Under the pieces are notes generated by a model, which saw only the letters and a program-made list of their open reading frames with translations, did not search any database and was not told the origin of the DNA. Source: Parus major (lineage: Eukaryota > Chordata > Aves > Passeriformes > Paridae). From it: DNA of 64,000 nucleotides. Positions 50,301 through 63,371 of the stretch are shown here, one piece after another. The first letter of the stretch is position 1. Every line of letters starts with the position of its first letter. Position numbers and translations under genes: made by a program. Where the stretch lies: contig NC_031796.1 of NCBI RefSeq assembly GCF_001522545.3, positions 1,413,382 to 1,477,381 of the forward strand. The letters are read 5' to 3'.

Positions 50301-53300
50301 TTGGCAGCAGCTCTGCTGGCACTCCCCCAGGAGCAGGCAGGCAGCCAGCCCGGGACAGGCTGACGGGGCAGAACCAGAGCAAACTCCGGTGGCACCCGCT
50401 GAGTGACCGCGGTGGCCTCGGCCCCACACTGGGGACACACAGGAGTGCTGGCGGCCAGCTGGGCCAGGGCAGGGACATGGACAGCGAGCAGCAGCGCCCC
50501 AGGATGCAAGGCAAGCCCTGCTGCAGGGTAACTTGAGCACAGCGGGGCATCCCCTCACCCCACCAGGGAACGTGAGGCTTCAGACTCAGCCCCCGGCACG
50601 AGCCGCCCGGCACCCGGCTCCAAAACACGGCACCGAAGCACAACCACGGGACCAGTGGTCTCACCTGTTTGGTTGCCACATCAGAAAGGTTCCGCAGGGT
50701 CCACAGGCAGTTCTGGACCAGCCTGGGGCTGGAGCTGGTCAGGTGTTTGCCCAATGCCTGCATGCCACCTGCAGGGAAGGGGACAGTCCTGTGAGCACCC
50801 CTGGCCACCCCAGCAGGAGGAAGAGCAAGTGGCAGCAGGGCTGCATTGGGCTGGGCATTGGCTGATGCTGCTGTACACAGAGCACCAAACGTGGTGAGTA
50901 AAGAATCTCAGCCAGCCAGGATGGATCCTACCCACACACAGTGCCAGGAACATGCCTAAGTAGCCTTCAGAGCAAGAATCCAGGCCAGCACAGGTGGCTT
51001 CACTTGACTTTGCAGACCTCTGCCCGTCCCACAGACATGTGGGAGGACACATCCTCAGCCACAGCACCCTGACACCACCACTCATCCTCCTGTGGCTCTG
51101 CCCCAGCCTCTCTTACCAGCCTCAACGATGGCAGGCTTGTTGCTGGGACACACTGACAGCACTTTGAGCACACGGCTCGTGGTCCAGAGCAGCTTCTCAT
51201 AGTTGTAGCTGCGCATGATCTGCACCAGGGCCTGGGGTCCTCCATTGGCCAAAATAATCAGCTGCAAGACAGAATGCCAGAATGGTTTGGGTTGGAAGGG
51301 ACCTTAAAGGCCTTCCAGTTCTACCCTCCACCACAGGCAGCAGCAGATTCCACTAGACAAGGCGGCTCCAAGCCCTGTCCAACCTGATCTTGAACACTTC
51401 CTGGGATGGGGAATCAAGAATGGAGGGTTGGGGTGTGGCAGTCCTGGGCTGCTGGGACCCCCTCTCCAGGTTCCCCAGTTCATGCCAGGACACAAGCCAG
51501 GCAGGAGCTCCAACCCCTTGGCATGCAGGAATGCTCTGGTCACATCACCAAGGACACATGAGATGCCGGGGTCTCCACCGCTGCCTGCTGCACGTCTGTG
51601 AGGTGCAAAGTTGGGCAACCACCCCCTCCTGCCTTCCCCACGTGTCTGTCAGTCTGGGATCTCCATCCCACCTTGCTCTCCTGGTTCCCATAGGCCAGCA
51701 GCTGGAGGCAGTCAGTGGTGATGGCCAGGAACTTGGGGTTGTTCTTGTTCAGCAGGGGAACCATCTTCTGCAGCCCGTCAGCCAAGCGCACAGCCATCTT
51801 GGCCCCCTCCTGGTACAGCAGCAGGTTGTGCAGGGTGGTGATGGCGTAGAAGAGAACGGACTCGACGGGTGAGCTGCAGGCGGCAGCACACACCACATCA
51901 GTGCAGGAACTACACCGTGCTCACCAGGCTGCAGCAGAGCCCCCGGCGCTGCCCCGAGCCCAGCACCCCCCAGCACCCCCCAGCAAGGGAAGGGACACCT
52001 CAGAGCCTGAGCTCCATCTCTGTGGCCAGGGCAGTGTGGGTGAGGGAGCTGCTCCCCTCCTCCTGCCTCGATGTAGGCTCCATACACAGCAAACCCCAGA
52101 GGTTTTCACAGGTTCACAGTGTCCCACTCCCTTGTTTTGGTGAGCAGAAGGACCCACACTGAGGGCAGCCTGAGCCCTCCCTTCCTCTGCCCCCAAGCCC
52201 AGGAGGGGCTGCCAGGCTCTGCCATCCCCCCACCACTGTGTACCTCAGCATTCTGACGAGGGCTGGGATGCCCCCAGACTTGAAGATGGAGAGCAGGCCC
52301 TCGCGGTGGTGCGAGAGGTTGTGCAGGATGCTGGTGGTGCAGCGGGCAGTGTCCAGGTCGCTGGTGCTCTGCATGGTGCGGACCACGGCCGCCACGATCT
52401 GCGGCGACTGCATCAGCGCGCGGCGCGACGCCTCCTTCTTGGAGAGCTGGTTGACGATCATGGCTGCCTTGCTGACAACCACCTGCAGGGAGAGGAGCCG
52501 GCGTGTGGGAAGGTGTCCCGCAGAGGCAACCAGGAGTTTGGCCAAGAGGAAGAAGAAAGACATGGCCACAGAGCCCCACAAGGACAAGAGCCCGTCTGGG
52601 CAGAGGCTGAAAGCCCAGACACACAGACAGCAGATACAGTTCCTTACCGGGTCCTCGTCGTTGAGCAGCTTGGTGAGCTCTGGGATGGCACGTGTGGCCA
52701 GCTCGGCGTCATCCTGGTAGTTGATAAGGTGCACGATGGCTGACTTCAGCATCTGGGAGGGCTCTGCCAGGCGCTGCACGTTGGTCTGCTGCCCCTCCAG
52801 CTGGGTGGTGATGAGAAGCGAGCGGTCCTCCACCGTCTCGGGGTACATGGCAGCCCGGACACGCTGGGCACGGGTCATGGCCAGCTGAGCCTCCATGTCC
52901 GCTGCAGGGGTGGACAGGGAGGCAGCGTAAGGCTCTCTCCAAGGAGCGCTCCCAGCCCTGCTTCCCAATCCCAACGAGATGAGCAAGAGCTTAGCGCAGT
53001 GACACCGGCCACGTCAGCAGTCCCGGCACACTCTGCACAGAGCTTGAGCTTCAAAGCGTAAACAGATCCGGCAGCACAGAGATAAGACAACACTCAATTA
53101 GGCAGCATGATGAGGCAGTTGTCACACAAGGCCCATTAATTAAAAAATTATGGATATTTGCAACTTGGGACCAGCTGGCACTGGAAAAAAGGAGAACACT
53201 GAGGCTTTCCCCATTGGGGATGCTGAGGTGTGATACTGCGGTATCCACCCATGGGCCCCACCTCTGCAGCACAAGGACCACACAGGGTCCCGTGGGGGGC

Positions 53301-54080
53301 TCTGATCCCCACAGGAGCTGGAAAATAAACCTTCCAAATAAACCTATTGCTGACAGGGAACTGCAGAGGCAAGCAGAGCAAGCCAGCCCCTTTTGAGGGG
53401 GTAAAGCCAGGGGAAGCATATCCTGCACTCCAGGCTCCACACTGTCCTCGCCTCAGCAGGAGGAGCCGTGGCAGTGGCACAGTGTTACAGCACACACTGG
53501 CAGCTCTGGCAGCCACGCTGGGACAGGTTTCCCAGCAGGCAGACAGGCAGTGGAGCAGGTGGCAGATCTGTGGGCCGGGATCAGCTGTTCCCATCTCAAG
53601 CCAACCCGCTGGCACGCTCGGATGTGTGCGCAGCTCAGCGCCAGCGCGGGCTGACCGGGCACCACCCCCGTGCAAGAGCCTCTTGGCGCTGGGAAGGAGG
53701 ACAGGAGGGAGCATATTTTAGGCAGCAACAACTCCCAGGGTGTGGAAGCCAGCATGGAGGAGTACCCAGAAGCAGCAGGGCTACGGGGGAGGAACAGGAA
53801 GGCAGGAGCTGAGCAGCTGAGCCTGCAGATGTGCCAGGCCCCACAGCCCCTTACCTTGCGCTTGGCTCTGGCTCTGGCTCCCTCCCTGGCAGTAACTTGT
53901 GGTGGTTGTCTTCTTGATGGTGTACTGCTTCCCATACACCTCGTCATCGTCCCCCAGGCACTTGCTGCTGACCGAGGGCACCTGCGTGTTGACGCCGGAG
54001 TGGATTCCGGAGTCGTAGGTGTAGGTCTGCTGCCACTCCGTCACCTTGATCGGCTGCTCCATCATGTTCATCACCTCCAT
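47317..54080 (-). CDS. JUP: Junction plakoglobin (gamma-catenin)
   Basis: Armadillo protein of desmosomes and adherens junctions that links cadherin tails to desmoplakin or alpha-catenin. Thirteen coding exons: 53855-54080, 52648-52901, 52244-52482, 51672-51873, 51117-51261, 50665-50768, 49397-49735, 48861-49016, 48612-48731, 48302-48452, 48077-48198, 47791-47830, 47317-47462; total 747 aa, against 745 in human. It starts [21 protein letters not shown] beta-TrCP-type DSGIHS degron is at 23-28. Armadillo repeats follow, with [55 protein letters not shown] and [15 protein letters not shown]. The C-terminus is FADHMLA. A Ser/Gln-rich stretch (SQSQSQAQ) near residue 70 appears longer than in mammals. 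The Met is preceded by an acceptor at 54088, so exon 1 is non-coding. Its start context CCATGG is strong. The 3' neighbour is HAP1, on the same strand. Confidence 0.98.
51271..51425 (-). mobile_element. CR1 3' end fragment in a JUP intron
   Basis: Starts AGAATGCCAGAATGG, a decayed terminal repeat, then GGTTTGGGTTGGAAGGGACC, TTAAAGGCCTTCCAGTTCTA, CCACTAGACAAGGCGGCTC, CAACCTGATCTTGAACACTT and CCTGGGATGGGGAATC. These are CR1 tail words in the same order as the 20.9-kb copy. It lies only 9 bases upstream of the acceptor-side exon boundary at 51261, so CR1 sequence contributes to the polypyrimidine/branch region of that intron. Confidence 0.92.
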
Positions 54081-54777
54081 GGCTGCTCTGCGGGGTGGGG
54101 AGGGGAGAGGTTACACCTCTGGGAGAGCCCAGGCTGCCGCAGGACCCTCCTGCCCCTCTCCTGCCCCTGACTGGCAGGGCAGCCCCCCGTGCAGCAGCCG
54201 GCCCCTGCGCACCCACGAGCAGATGGAGCCGATCCCTATCTGCCCTCCTCCCCCACTGGAGATGAAAGGCGGCACCGGGATGACGAACCCAAAGCTCAGC
54301 ACTTTGTTGCTCGTGTTCAGACATGAACGGCGGCTGCGTCTCACGGCGCTGTGTCTCACAACACTGTGTCTCACCACTGCCAGGCCAAGGTGTGGGCTGG
54401 CTCTGCCCAGCGCAGTGGGACACGACAAGCTCCAGGGTCCCCCAGCTGCCCATGAGCTTTTTTAAGATCCCTTTCCAGAAACAGGACCTGCAAAGAGCTG
54501 GGGACATGCCAGGAGCTCCAAGCCCCATATGGCTGGAGCTCCAAGCATAAAATGAACCTTTTTAGAAGCTTCCTGTGACACTCCTAAAGCACCTAAAAAT
54601 AAGCAGGCAAAGCCACTGGCTCAGCTCTCCCATGGGTGCTCATGGTGTGGTCCAGGGCTGGGCACTCCCCACTCAGCACCGGGACAGGGCAGCCCAGCAC
54701 ATCCCAACACTCAGGACAAACCAGCCAAGGTTGCTGGGAGCAGGGCTGGGATTTCCTTGTCTTTAATTTGGGGATAC

Positions 54778-54940
54778 AAGGGCAGGGAGGGAGGGAGGGA
54801 GGATGGCTCATGGATTAATGCCTGAGCTCACTCAGGGCTGTGAGTCACCAGCCCTGCATCCAGGCCCCCGGCACGGCCAGAAGGGATGGAAGCAGGCGGG
54901 GAGGGAGGGCTGGGAGGCAGGCAGGGAGGGAGGGATGGAG
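54778..54940. repeat. GGGAGG-rich purine tracts
   Basis: Two short purine runs of GGGAGGGAGGGAGGGA type at about 54783-54801 and 54898-54935, separated by single-copy sequence. Confidence 0.8.
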
Positions 54941-57900
54941 ACAGCACCCGCCCAGCCCTCCGCTGACCCATCACCCAGGATTCCTATCCCTTCCCGACCG
55001 AGCAGAAGTGGAATGAGTCAGAGTTTCAGAAGCGATAAGCAGCGAAGGGAGCAGCTGCCGCCCGGCATACCTGGGTGCAGCAGCACCCACCTCCAAACAG
55101 CCTAATTATCACCTGCACCGGCCCCGATTCCTGCGCTGGGCTGCAGCGGGGCGGCCGCGCACCCCTGGCTCCGCTCCAGCCGCCAGCACAGCGCGGGACC
55201 CGCAGGGACCAGCCCCAGCACCGTCCTGGGGGAGCCAGGACCCCGAGCTGAGCCCCCCGCCAGCCCGGCGGCTGAGTCAGGGCGTCGGGTGGTGGCCGAG
55301 GACGCGGCTCCGTGGGGCACGGCGCGCACGGGCTTGGCTCGGCTCGTCCCACCGCTGCCGGCTGTTCCCAAGGAGCGGCCGAGCCCTCGCCAGCTGCACA
55401 GGCCGGGCCTCCCAGGCAGGAATCCCAAGCCCTCGTTCTCAGAAGCAGCGGCCAGATGGGAAACACGAGCCCGCCACGCTTGTCCCCCCGGCTGGGAGCA
55501 TCCTGCAACCCCCCGCGCCCAGCCCCAGCCGCCTGCCCGGAGCCGCGGCAGGGCGCTGCTCCTGCCAACACAATATTTTTTTGAGCTGTCGAGCAGCACT
55601 GGCAGCCTCAGAGCGGCTATAATGGGCTGTGCATAATGCACGGTGGTCAGGCAATGGAGGGCGGTGGAGGCAGAGCCTTCCCACGGTGGGTAGGAGCTGG
55701 GATGTCTGATCAGTGCGGCAGGACAGTGCGTGACACATGGTGCCAGGGGCGAGAGGACAGACAGCTCTGCTCCCCACCCTGCGTTTCAGCAGGGATGGGC
55801 CGTGAGAGCCCGGGCGCGGAGCTGGGAGTGCCGCGGTGCTGCTTTGGGATTTGGGAATGCGAGTCCTTCAGCTGGGTCATCCTGGCCATGGTGGCAGGGT
55901 CTCCAGATTGTGTCAGGAAACTCAAGCAATAGTCTCGCCTTACCAAGTGTGGAAGTGGCAGGCAGCAGAGCGCTCTGCGGCGCTGGCAGGGCGCATCACC
56001 GTGGTGCAGGAGCTGGGTGAGCCAGCACCCATCCCACCTGCAGAGCCCCAACACCCCAGGAGAACACCGGGAAGCTGCCCTGGACAAGATGGGCAGGGGG
56101 AGAGCAGAGCTGAGGGCAGAAAAGATCACACAGCCAGGGCAGGGACCCCAGGCAGCAGCGAGACAGATCTGGCAGGGGCTGATGCTGCCGCACCATTGTT
56201 GAGCAGTGACATCCACTCCACAATTTACAGGCATCAGACAGGCACTTAATTTTCCAAACCTCCAGGAGCTGGGCTCAGACACCGTACAGAGCCCTGCATT
56301 ATGCATGAGCCACCCCTCTGTCTGCACCGTGGCACCCAGGGACATCAAAAGCCAGCGCAGCTCCTCGAGCTCAGACACGAGCTCTGGTGATCGGCCCCAG
56401 ACATGCTCCAAGCAGGAGAGCAGGACCAGGAGCTCCACAGAAGAGACATGGGCACCTGTCCTTCCCCTGAGCATCCCCCTAACAGCGTTTCCTCATCACC
56501 ACAGGGGCCAGTGAGACCAGCAGCACCTGAGGTGACAGGGCCAGCGGAGCAAATGTCAGACACTCCTACAGTGAGCAGTGACATTTTCTGAATCCTGTGT
56601 CAAGCGTGCCCTGCTCATCACTCAGTGAGGGGCAGACACTGACACAAGCTTCTCCCCCATCCTCCACAGCGTGGCTCTGTCCTCAGGTGTCCTCTGTCCT
56701 CCTCAGCAGGATCAGCAGGAGAGGGGCACCAGGGTGCTGGTTCCACCTGGCTTCACCTTAGCAGGAGCCATTTCCTGGCAGGATTTCTGAGGAAGTGCTG
56801 TAGTGGGGAAGGAGTCTGATGCAGGAGGGAGAAGTAGGGTGTTATTTGGGACACGTATAAAAATACCCATGCTGAAGGGTCAGCCAGGAGCAGGGGACAT
56901 GTCTGGCTGGGCCCCAGCCCTCCCACATCAGGCCTGTGGGCAGGACAGTTGCTGCTGAGCCCAGCACTCACCTCTACCCACCAGGCTGGCAGAGTGGGAA
57001 GGGAAGAACAGTGAGGGCAGAACGGTGCCAGCAGGCCTCACCTGAGCCACACTCCACACAAGCCTAGACCCCAGGGAAACAGGATTTGCTCCTGGAACAG
57101 TGAGAAATACGCCAGGAAACAGTGAGGAAGATGTGGGGGACAGCAGGTTTGGGGAGAACCTCCAGCCTGCTCCTGCAGCACAATGGGGAAGGGGCCAAGA
57201 CATCTGAGGGGCTTCAGCCATGGGCTGCAGGACAGGCAGGGGCTTCATTCAGTCAAGCAGGGCACCGCCAGGAAAAGGTTAATCCCTCTCCCACCACTTC
57301 CCTCAGCCAGGAAGGCAGAGGAAGCTCCCGCGGGCTGTCGGGCACCGGCCAGCAGCTCATCCGCCCCCAGAGCCACTTGATCAGCGTCCAAGCAGCACCG
57401 GCCCCCCGGGACACCGTCTGCGGAGGAAGTCTCTGGCAAACATGCAGCCCCAGGCCTGACTAGCCCTTCTCACCAGCTGCTGTGAAGCCTTCAGCCTCAG
57501 CAGGCAGGACACAGCCTGCAGACAGGGCTGAGCTGTGCAGAACAGCAGCAGGAAAGCAGTGAGTGCTGCTTCATGCAGAAATATTTACTGTTTTAGGGCT
57601 TCTTGGGGAGCAGCAGTGATCCCCAGTGTGGGGTCACCCCAGTGGGAGCAGATGAAGGGCACAGGGCATCCTCACAAGCCCCAGGCAGGGGCTGCACCAG
57701 GCCAGGCACTGGGTCTCAGGGTCAGCGGGTGTGAGGGGCAGCCTGAGCTCATCACATGCAGGTCCAGCCTGCCCTGACCCCAGCATGCAGCAGTGTGGGT
57801 GCAGTGTGGGTGCTGACAGGAGGCTGCCAGAGCCCCCCCAGAGCTCCACCCTCGCTCACATCCTCCGGGAGCAAACAGCAACGGTGCTGGGGGGGCCCTC

Positions 57901-60900
57901 ATGCAGCAGCAGCAGCATGTGAGGGGCTGGGCTCAGCGGTGCGAGCATGTGAGCGGCTGCAATTATAGCCACCGAGGCTTTTAAGGAAAGGGAAGAGGCA
58001 GTTAAGGCAATTCAATAAATGCAGCACAAGAAAAGACTCTATTTTAGAAGCACTTACACTACACACAAGCCATCTCCGGTCCCCCCCTTCCAGGAGCAGC
58101 CGGGGATTAACAACTGCCCGCTCAGACAGCCCCGGGCTCGGCAGCCACAGCACGGAGCCTTCCACAGACCAGGGCACCCAGAGCCTCCTGCACCCTGGAG
58201 AGCTGCACCTCGAAGTCCCCCAACACCCACAGGCCCTGCCCAAAGGTGCTCTGAAGTGACACCAAGGGCTGACAAAGCCAGGGCAGCCGCTAACGAAGGC
58301 CCTGCAGATACTGTACAAAGGCTTCAGTGGTTTTGAAGAGGATCCTCAGGAACACGCAGCGGGAGCAGGCAGAGAAAGGAGCTTGTCAAGACCTCACCAG
58401 CATCAATGGGAAGCGTTCGAGTCAGATCCTGGCACCAGGAGCCCTTTCAATGGGGCTTTACAGGGAAGATGAGTGGAAGAATTCAAAGGGGATCGAGAGC
58501 AGCTTGAAGTTTAATGAGGAGGAGACAGCGGCGGGGGATCAGCCTCTCGTTAGAGCAGGCAAAACCACTGGCCTGGCCTTGCACACAAAGGAGCGAGCCC
58601 ATGGCCTTTGTGTATGGATGTACCCAGGTCCAGAATGGCCCCTGGCTGCCCCACCAGCTCTGACAACTTCGGGGCACTCAGGAAAGGTAGTGGGGTGCAG
58701 GAGCTTCAATCCAGGCTCCTTCACTGGAGGGGGCTATAAACCTTTTTCGTAATTCAGCTCCCATGATGTTGTTACATTTGAGCTGCTGAATTCCTCATGC
58801 AAAGATCCAGCTCCTCTTGCTGGGGGTGCTGCACGCCCCTGAGCACCAGAACGTGGCAGCTCTGCCACGACCTGCTGCACTCAGCTGATGCTCTCCATCA
58901 ACCCAGATCATGTCCCCGAAACGCCTCGCCTGCACCTGAATTAACAGCTCCTGACAGCTCCCGCACACGCCAGGCCCAGGCTGTGATGTTTTGGCACTTC
59001 ACATCACAAACCGACACAGCATTATCCATCAAGTGCTCTCCCGCTGCAAGTGCACGCACAGCAGTGAGTGTGACACCCACTCCCCACTCCTGTGCGGGGG
59101 GCAGGACCCACAGCAGGACCCTCAGCCCAGGGAAGGCTTTCCCAGGGACATTTACCTGCCAAAGACCCACTGTGAGGTCTCTGGCACCACATCCCCCTCC
59201 CTACATCCCTAGTTGTTGGCACAGACACCTCCACCTGCAGTGGCACCAGGATCAGGAGGACCCACATGGGCACATCTCCTCATAGTTTGCTGATTTGATT
59301 AGAATTGTGTCTGGGAAAGACGGGAATTTGCCACTTGTCTGTGGAAAGGAGAACTGGCATGGTGAGATTAATCACAATTACTCCATCTGGATAAAAGAAT
59401 CAAAAATCATTATTCTGTTTTGATGAGCACAAAGAACAAGTTGCTCTTTAAGAGCACTGTAATTGCAGGTTCTGGACCTTGCTGGCTGTTCCCAGCTCCA
59501 GCCACGGTGTCCAGGACACAGATTTGTCACCTGGCCCAGCCAGAGGAGCTGGGACAGCGAGGAGGGGCACAGAGGTGCTGAGCCCAGGCTTAATTTCTCC
59601 ATCCAGTTGCATTACAGCTGCAAAGTTCAGACGCTTCAGAAGAAATTATCACCAACAGCCGTCAGCACCCGGCCTGTCGGAGCAAGTTAATGATTTGTCA
59701 CCAGGGCTCTGCCCGCGCGTCACCGCGATTACGGCAGGCACAGCCAGCAGCCAAAGGTCTCTCCCCACACACAGAGGAACGCGCTTTCCATGCAGCCCCC
59801 TACCCCAAAAAGCCACACGGGACCCCAGAGCACCCACCCCCCACGGGCTCTGCGCCCCCCACCAGCACCGGGACAGCCCCCCCGGAGGGCACGGCCACCC
59901 CCGCCCAGGTCCGGTCATCCAAGCGTGGGATACCGGGAAAACACCGAGCATTCCGCCTCCACCCCGCCAGGAGCTCCGGCTCTGGGAAGGAGGCCGAGGA
60001 CTGGCTGGGAACAGCCAGCGCAGATGTCGCGGGGTGCCCGACAAGCCCCGGCAGCCGCGGCACGAGGCTCCTGCCCTGCTTCCAAAGCCATTCCGGAGCC
60101 CAGAGTCCAAGGCGTGCCAGGATGCCTGCAGGCCCGGCAGCAGCCGCCGCAGAACCCATCGGGGATGGTGGATTTAGAAGGGTATTTCAAACCTCTGCTT
60201 AAATAGAAACATCTTCACCTCCCCCCTCGGCAGCCATCGACAAACCGGGTGTGGCTGCAAAGCCAGCCCTGTTTAAGCACAGACATGGTGCTGAGGTCAA
60301 GTTTGAGGCCTTTTTGGAGCAGCAGTACCTGCACCTTCCCACCCCCTTGTCCATCACTTTGTCAAGTATGTCCATGAGCTAAGAGGGGTAAAACCAACCC
60401 TCCCAGCGCAGAGAACGCGATTCAAGCACCAATGCAGCCCTGGTGTCCTCCAGAGCTGCCCAGGAGTTCCCATTCACACAGACCCACCTGGGACACCACA
60501 CGGGGCTGAGACTGACCAGCTACCCCCGGCTCAGGGTGATGCTGGGTGCCCACACACCCTGTCTAGGTAGGGAAGCACCAGCTGAACACCGAGGTAGGCT
60601 TCTATTGCTGTAATAGACTCTACGTTTCTTTTTAACTACTTTAATTAGAAGCCAGTCTAATTTAAACCTTCAAAACCAGCGCAAGCGTCGGTACAGATGC
60701 TGCAATTAAAGTTCTGCAAGTTCTCTGTGCAAAGGCTCTGTTCCCCCAGCCTGCGGAGCGGGGCCAAGGGCAGCTTCGCTCCCAGGCTCTGCCATCTGCG
60801 AGCGGCAGCGCGCCCGGCAAAAGCGCCGTCTTAAATCCCGGAGATCTGGAAGTGCGATAAAAAGCCAAATCCCATCAAGCGCTCCCACACCAAACCACAG

Positions 60901-63159
60901 TCTTGAAGGGAAGCCGTCCTCCCAGGAACGGGCTGAACTGCAGGAGCCGTGCAGCTGTACCGCAGTGCCTGCCCGCCTGCGAGGGCTGAGTAAGGGTTTC
61001 AGGTGGGGGAAACAAAGGGGTGAGTTAATAGGATTAGGGCAGCGCTGAATGATACACTGAAATGCGGCACCAGGACCAGAGGGGATATTCCCCAAGCCCC
61101 CCGGCCGCAGCCCGGCCACGATTCACCCGCGCTGCCGCGGAGGCTCCAGGCACGGTGCACAAACTACTCGCACACCCAGCCCCAGGAGACCCCTCCCAGC
61201 AGCCCGGCTTGTCCCCTCACCCTCCCCGGGGATGGACGCGCTTCCTGGAGCCGGCAAGGACACGGCACATCGCCCAGACAATAGACTGGAACGCCATTGT
61301 CTGAGGAAAGGCCCCGCACGGCCGCCCCACCTTCCCCCAGCGCCCTGAGCCCTGGGGACCCGCGTCTGTCCCCGCTCCCGCACAGCAGCCACAGTGCAAG
61401 GAGCGAACACAATCGCACAATCCTCAGCCACCGCTGCCAGCAGCTCTGTGCGTCCCCGTCCTGATGGCCAACTTGTTTAAGCCAAATTAGCAGTAAAATG
61501 GGTTTTTCATGACACTTCATGGAAATCCTCCAAAACAATGAGCGATCACAGGCTTCAGATGTGCAAACACAGTTCCAGCGGGTGTCCCTGCACCCTTGCA
61601 GCCAGCTCCGACAGCGACAAGGACACAGAAATGGACCCCTATAATTTTCTCATCCCTGTTTCCGGCTGGGCCGGACACTCCGAGAGCGGAGCCTGGAGCA
61701 GCCCCCGCGGACGCTGCACCTGCCCTGGATGCGGCTGATAGCCCGGAGCAAACGCCCCCGGCACCGCTCCAGCCCCATCCCCGCGGCAGCTGAGCTCCCG
61801 GCTCCCCACCAGCCGATGGCAGACGGACACCAGACCCGCGGGCTGGTCGGGGCTGGCACCAGTGCCAAAACCAGCACGACGTGGGCTGGAGCAGGAGGTG
61901 AAGCGACTGAGGGGGCTGTGTCACAGGGCGTCCCCACCCCCACCACCCTTCTGGTATGGGGAAGCTGAGAAGGGAACGTCAAACCAGACGGGGAACTCAC
62001 CCAGGCACCCCAGCAGCGGTGCGGGGAAGCCGGAGGTGCAAGGACTTCCAGCCTGGCCGGAGAGGCTTCAGGCTGATGCCCTCACACCCCTGCAGGCACA
62101 AGGCTGGCGCAGGTCACCCTGTCCCGTCCCCAGCAGCAGCAGTGCCCTCCTGAGCTCCTCTCCCAGCTCACATCTCCCCGCGTCGCTCGTATGACAGCCC
62201 ACGTTTACCTTCTCCGGGCAACTCCCAGCAACATTTCAGCATTATCCTTTCATCTGTGCTGTAAACCTGATTAATTAAGCTAATCACTCAGCTAGCGCAA
62301 TTAGAGCACTCTCTCCTCTCCAAACATCAGACAAACAGCCAAGTTTCGCTCCCCCCGCCGTTTCCCGGTGCGGATGTCCGCTGTCAGGGGCTCAGCTGGG
62401 AACCCCCGGTCGCACTGTGCCCAGCACCCCTAACCCATGGGGGGGATGTCTGGGTGATGTCAGGTCACCCGCATCCTCCTCGGCCCTCTCAGCCCCCAGA
62501 CCTCAAATGCCCGGCGGGGGGCAGGGGTAGTCCCGGCCCCGCGGGCACGGACGGCGATGTCGAGGCGATCCGAGGTGGCCTCGAGAGCAACACGCGGTGT
62601 CCCCAGGTGCGACTCTGGGCACGGAGCAACCCAGTTTGCGTAAGAGCCCCACAGCACCGGGCGAGCTCCGTGCCAGGGCCTCGCCCGCCCAGCGGCAGCT
62701 CCGGGCGGGGCCGGGGACAGAGTCACCGCCTCGCACAGGAGCGCGGAGCCGCGACTCCCAAAGTGGCTCCCGCGGCACTGGGAAGGGGCCGGGACAGCCC
62801 AGGGCAGCCCATGCGGGAAGCGCCGGGGACCCGCCCAGCTGGTCCCGCGCAGGACCGGCCGAGCCCACGGGCAGCACCCGGGGAGCCCTGCCCCAGACGG
62901 CGGCAGCGGGGCCGAGCCGGGACGCCCGGTACTGCCCAGCCCGGACACCCAGGTCCTCCCCGCCCCGAGCGCGGCCGCTCCCCAGCCCCGCACGGTGGAG
63001 TCCGCACGGCCCCGGTACAGCCCAGCCCGGAACGACCGACGGCCACGGCCCTGGCCCCGTTCCGGCTGCCCCAACTCTGCTCACCGGACCGCTCCCCGCC
63101 AGCCCGGTCCTCCAGACCCGTCCTCGCTCACCGGAGCGATCCCTGCCCGGTTCCGCCGG

Positions 63160-63371
63160 CCTAATGCCGCTCACCGTCGCTCCCCCATGCCCGATGCTCG
63201 CTGTCTCGGCTCCACTCACCGTCGCTCCGCATGCCCGCTGCCCCGCCCCGCTCACCGTCGCTCCCCGTGCCCGGTGCGCCAGTCCCGCTCATCGCGGCTC
63301 CCCATGCCCAGTGCCTCGGCCCCACTCACCGTCCCTCCCCGCCCGTTCCCGGTGCCCCGGCCCCGCTCACC
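63160..63371 (-). repeat. About 39-bp tandem repeat at the probable JUP first exon
   Basis: Six units recur from about 63160 to 63371, each containing CTCACCGTCGCTCC or a close variant. The CTCAC words begin at 63170, 63215, 63251, 63288, 63325 and 63366. Read on the minus strand the core is GACG|GTGAGC, a good splice donor. The highest copy, with exon end at 63371, abuts the CpG-rich sequence and is the best candidate for the non-coding JUP exon 1 donor. The fourth copy is mutated to CTCATC, destroying its GT. Confidence 0.75.

Larger units (their letters stand above)
54088..63371 (-). other. JUP: Probable JUP first intron; no other gene seen
   Basis: Nine kilobases upstream of the first coding exon of JUP, bounded on the far side by a CpG-rich region with good minus-strand donors. 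No protein-coding exon is recognisable. AT-rich islands that stand out from the GC-rich background occur at 59280-59470, 60590-60720 and 62200-62345. A secondary CpG-rich stretch lies at 55030-55600 and could hold an alternative first exon. Confidence 0.55.
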
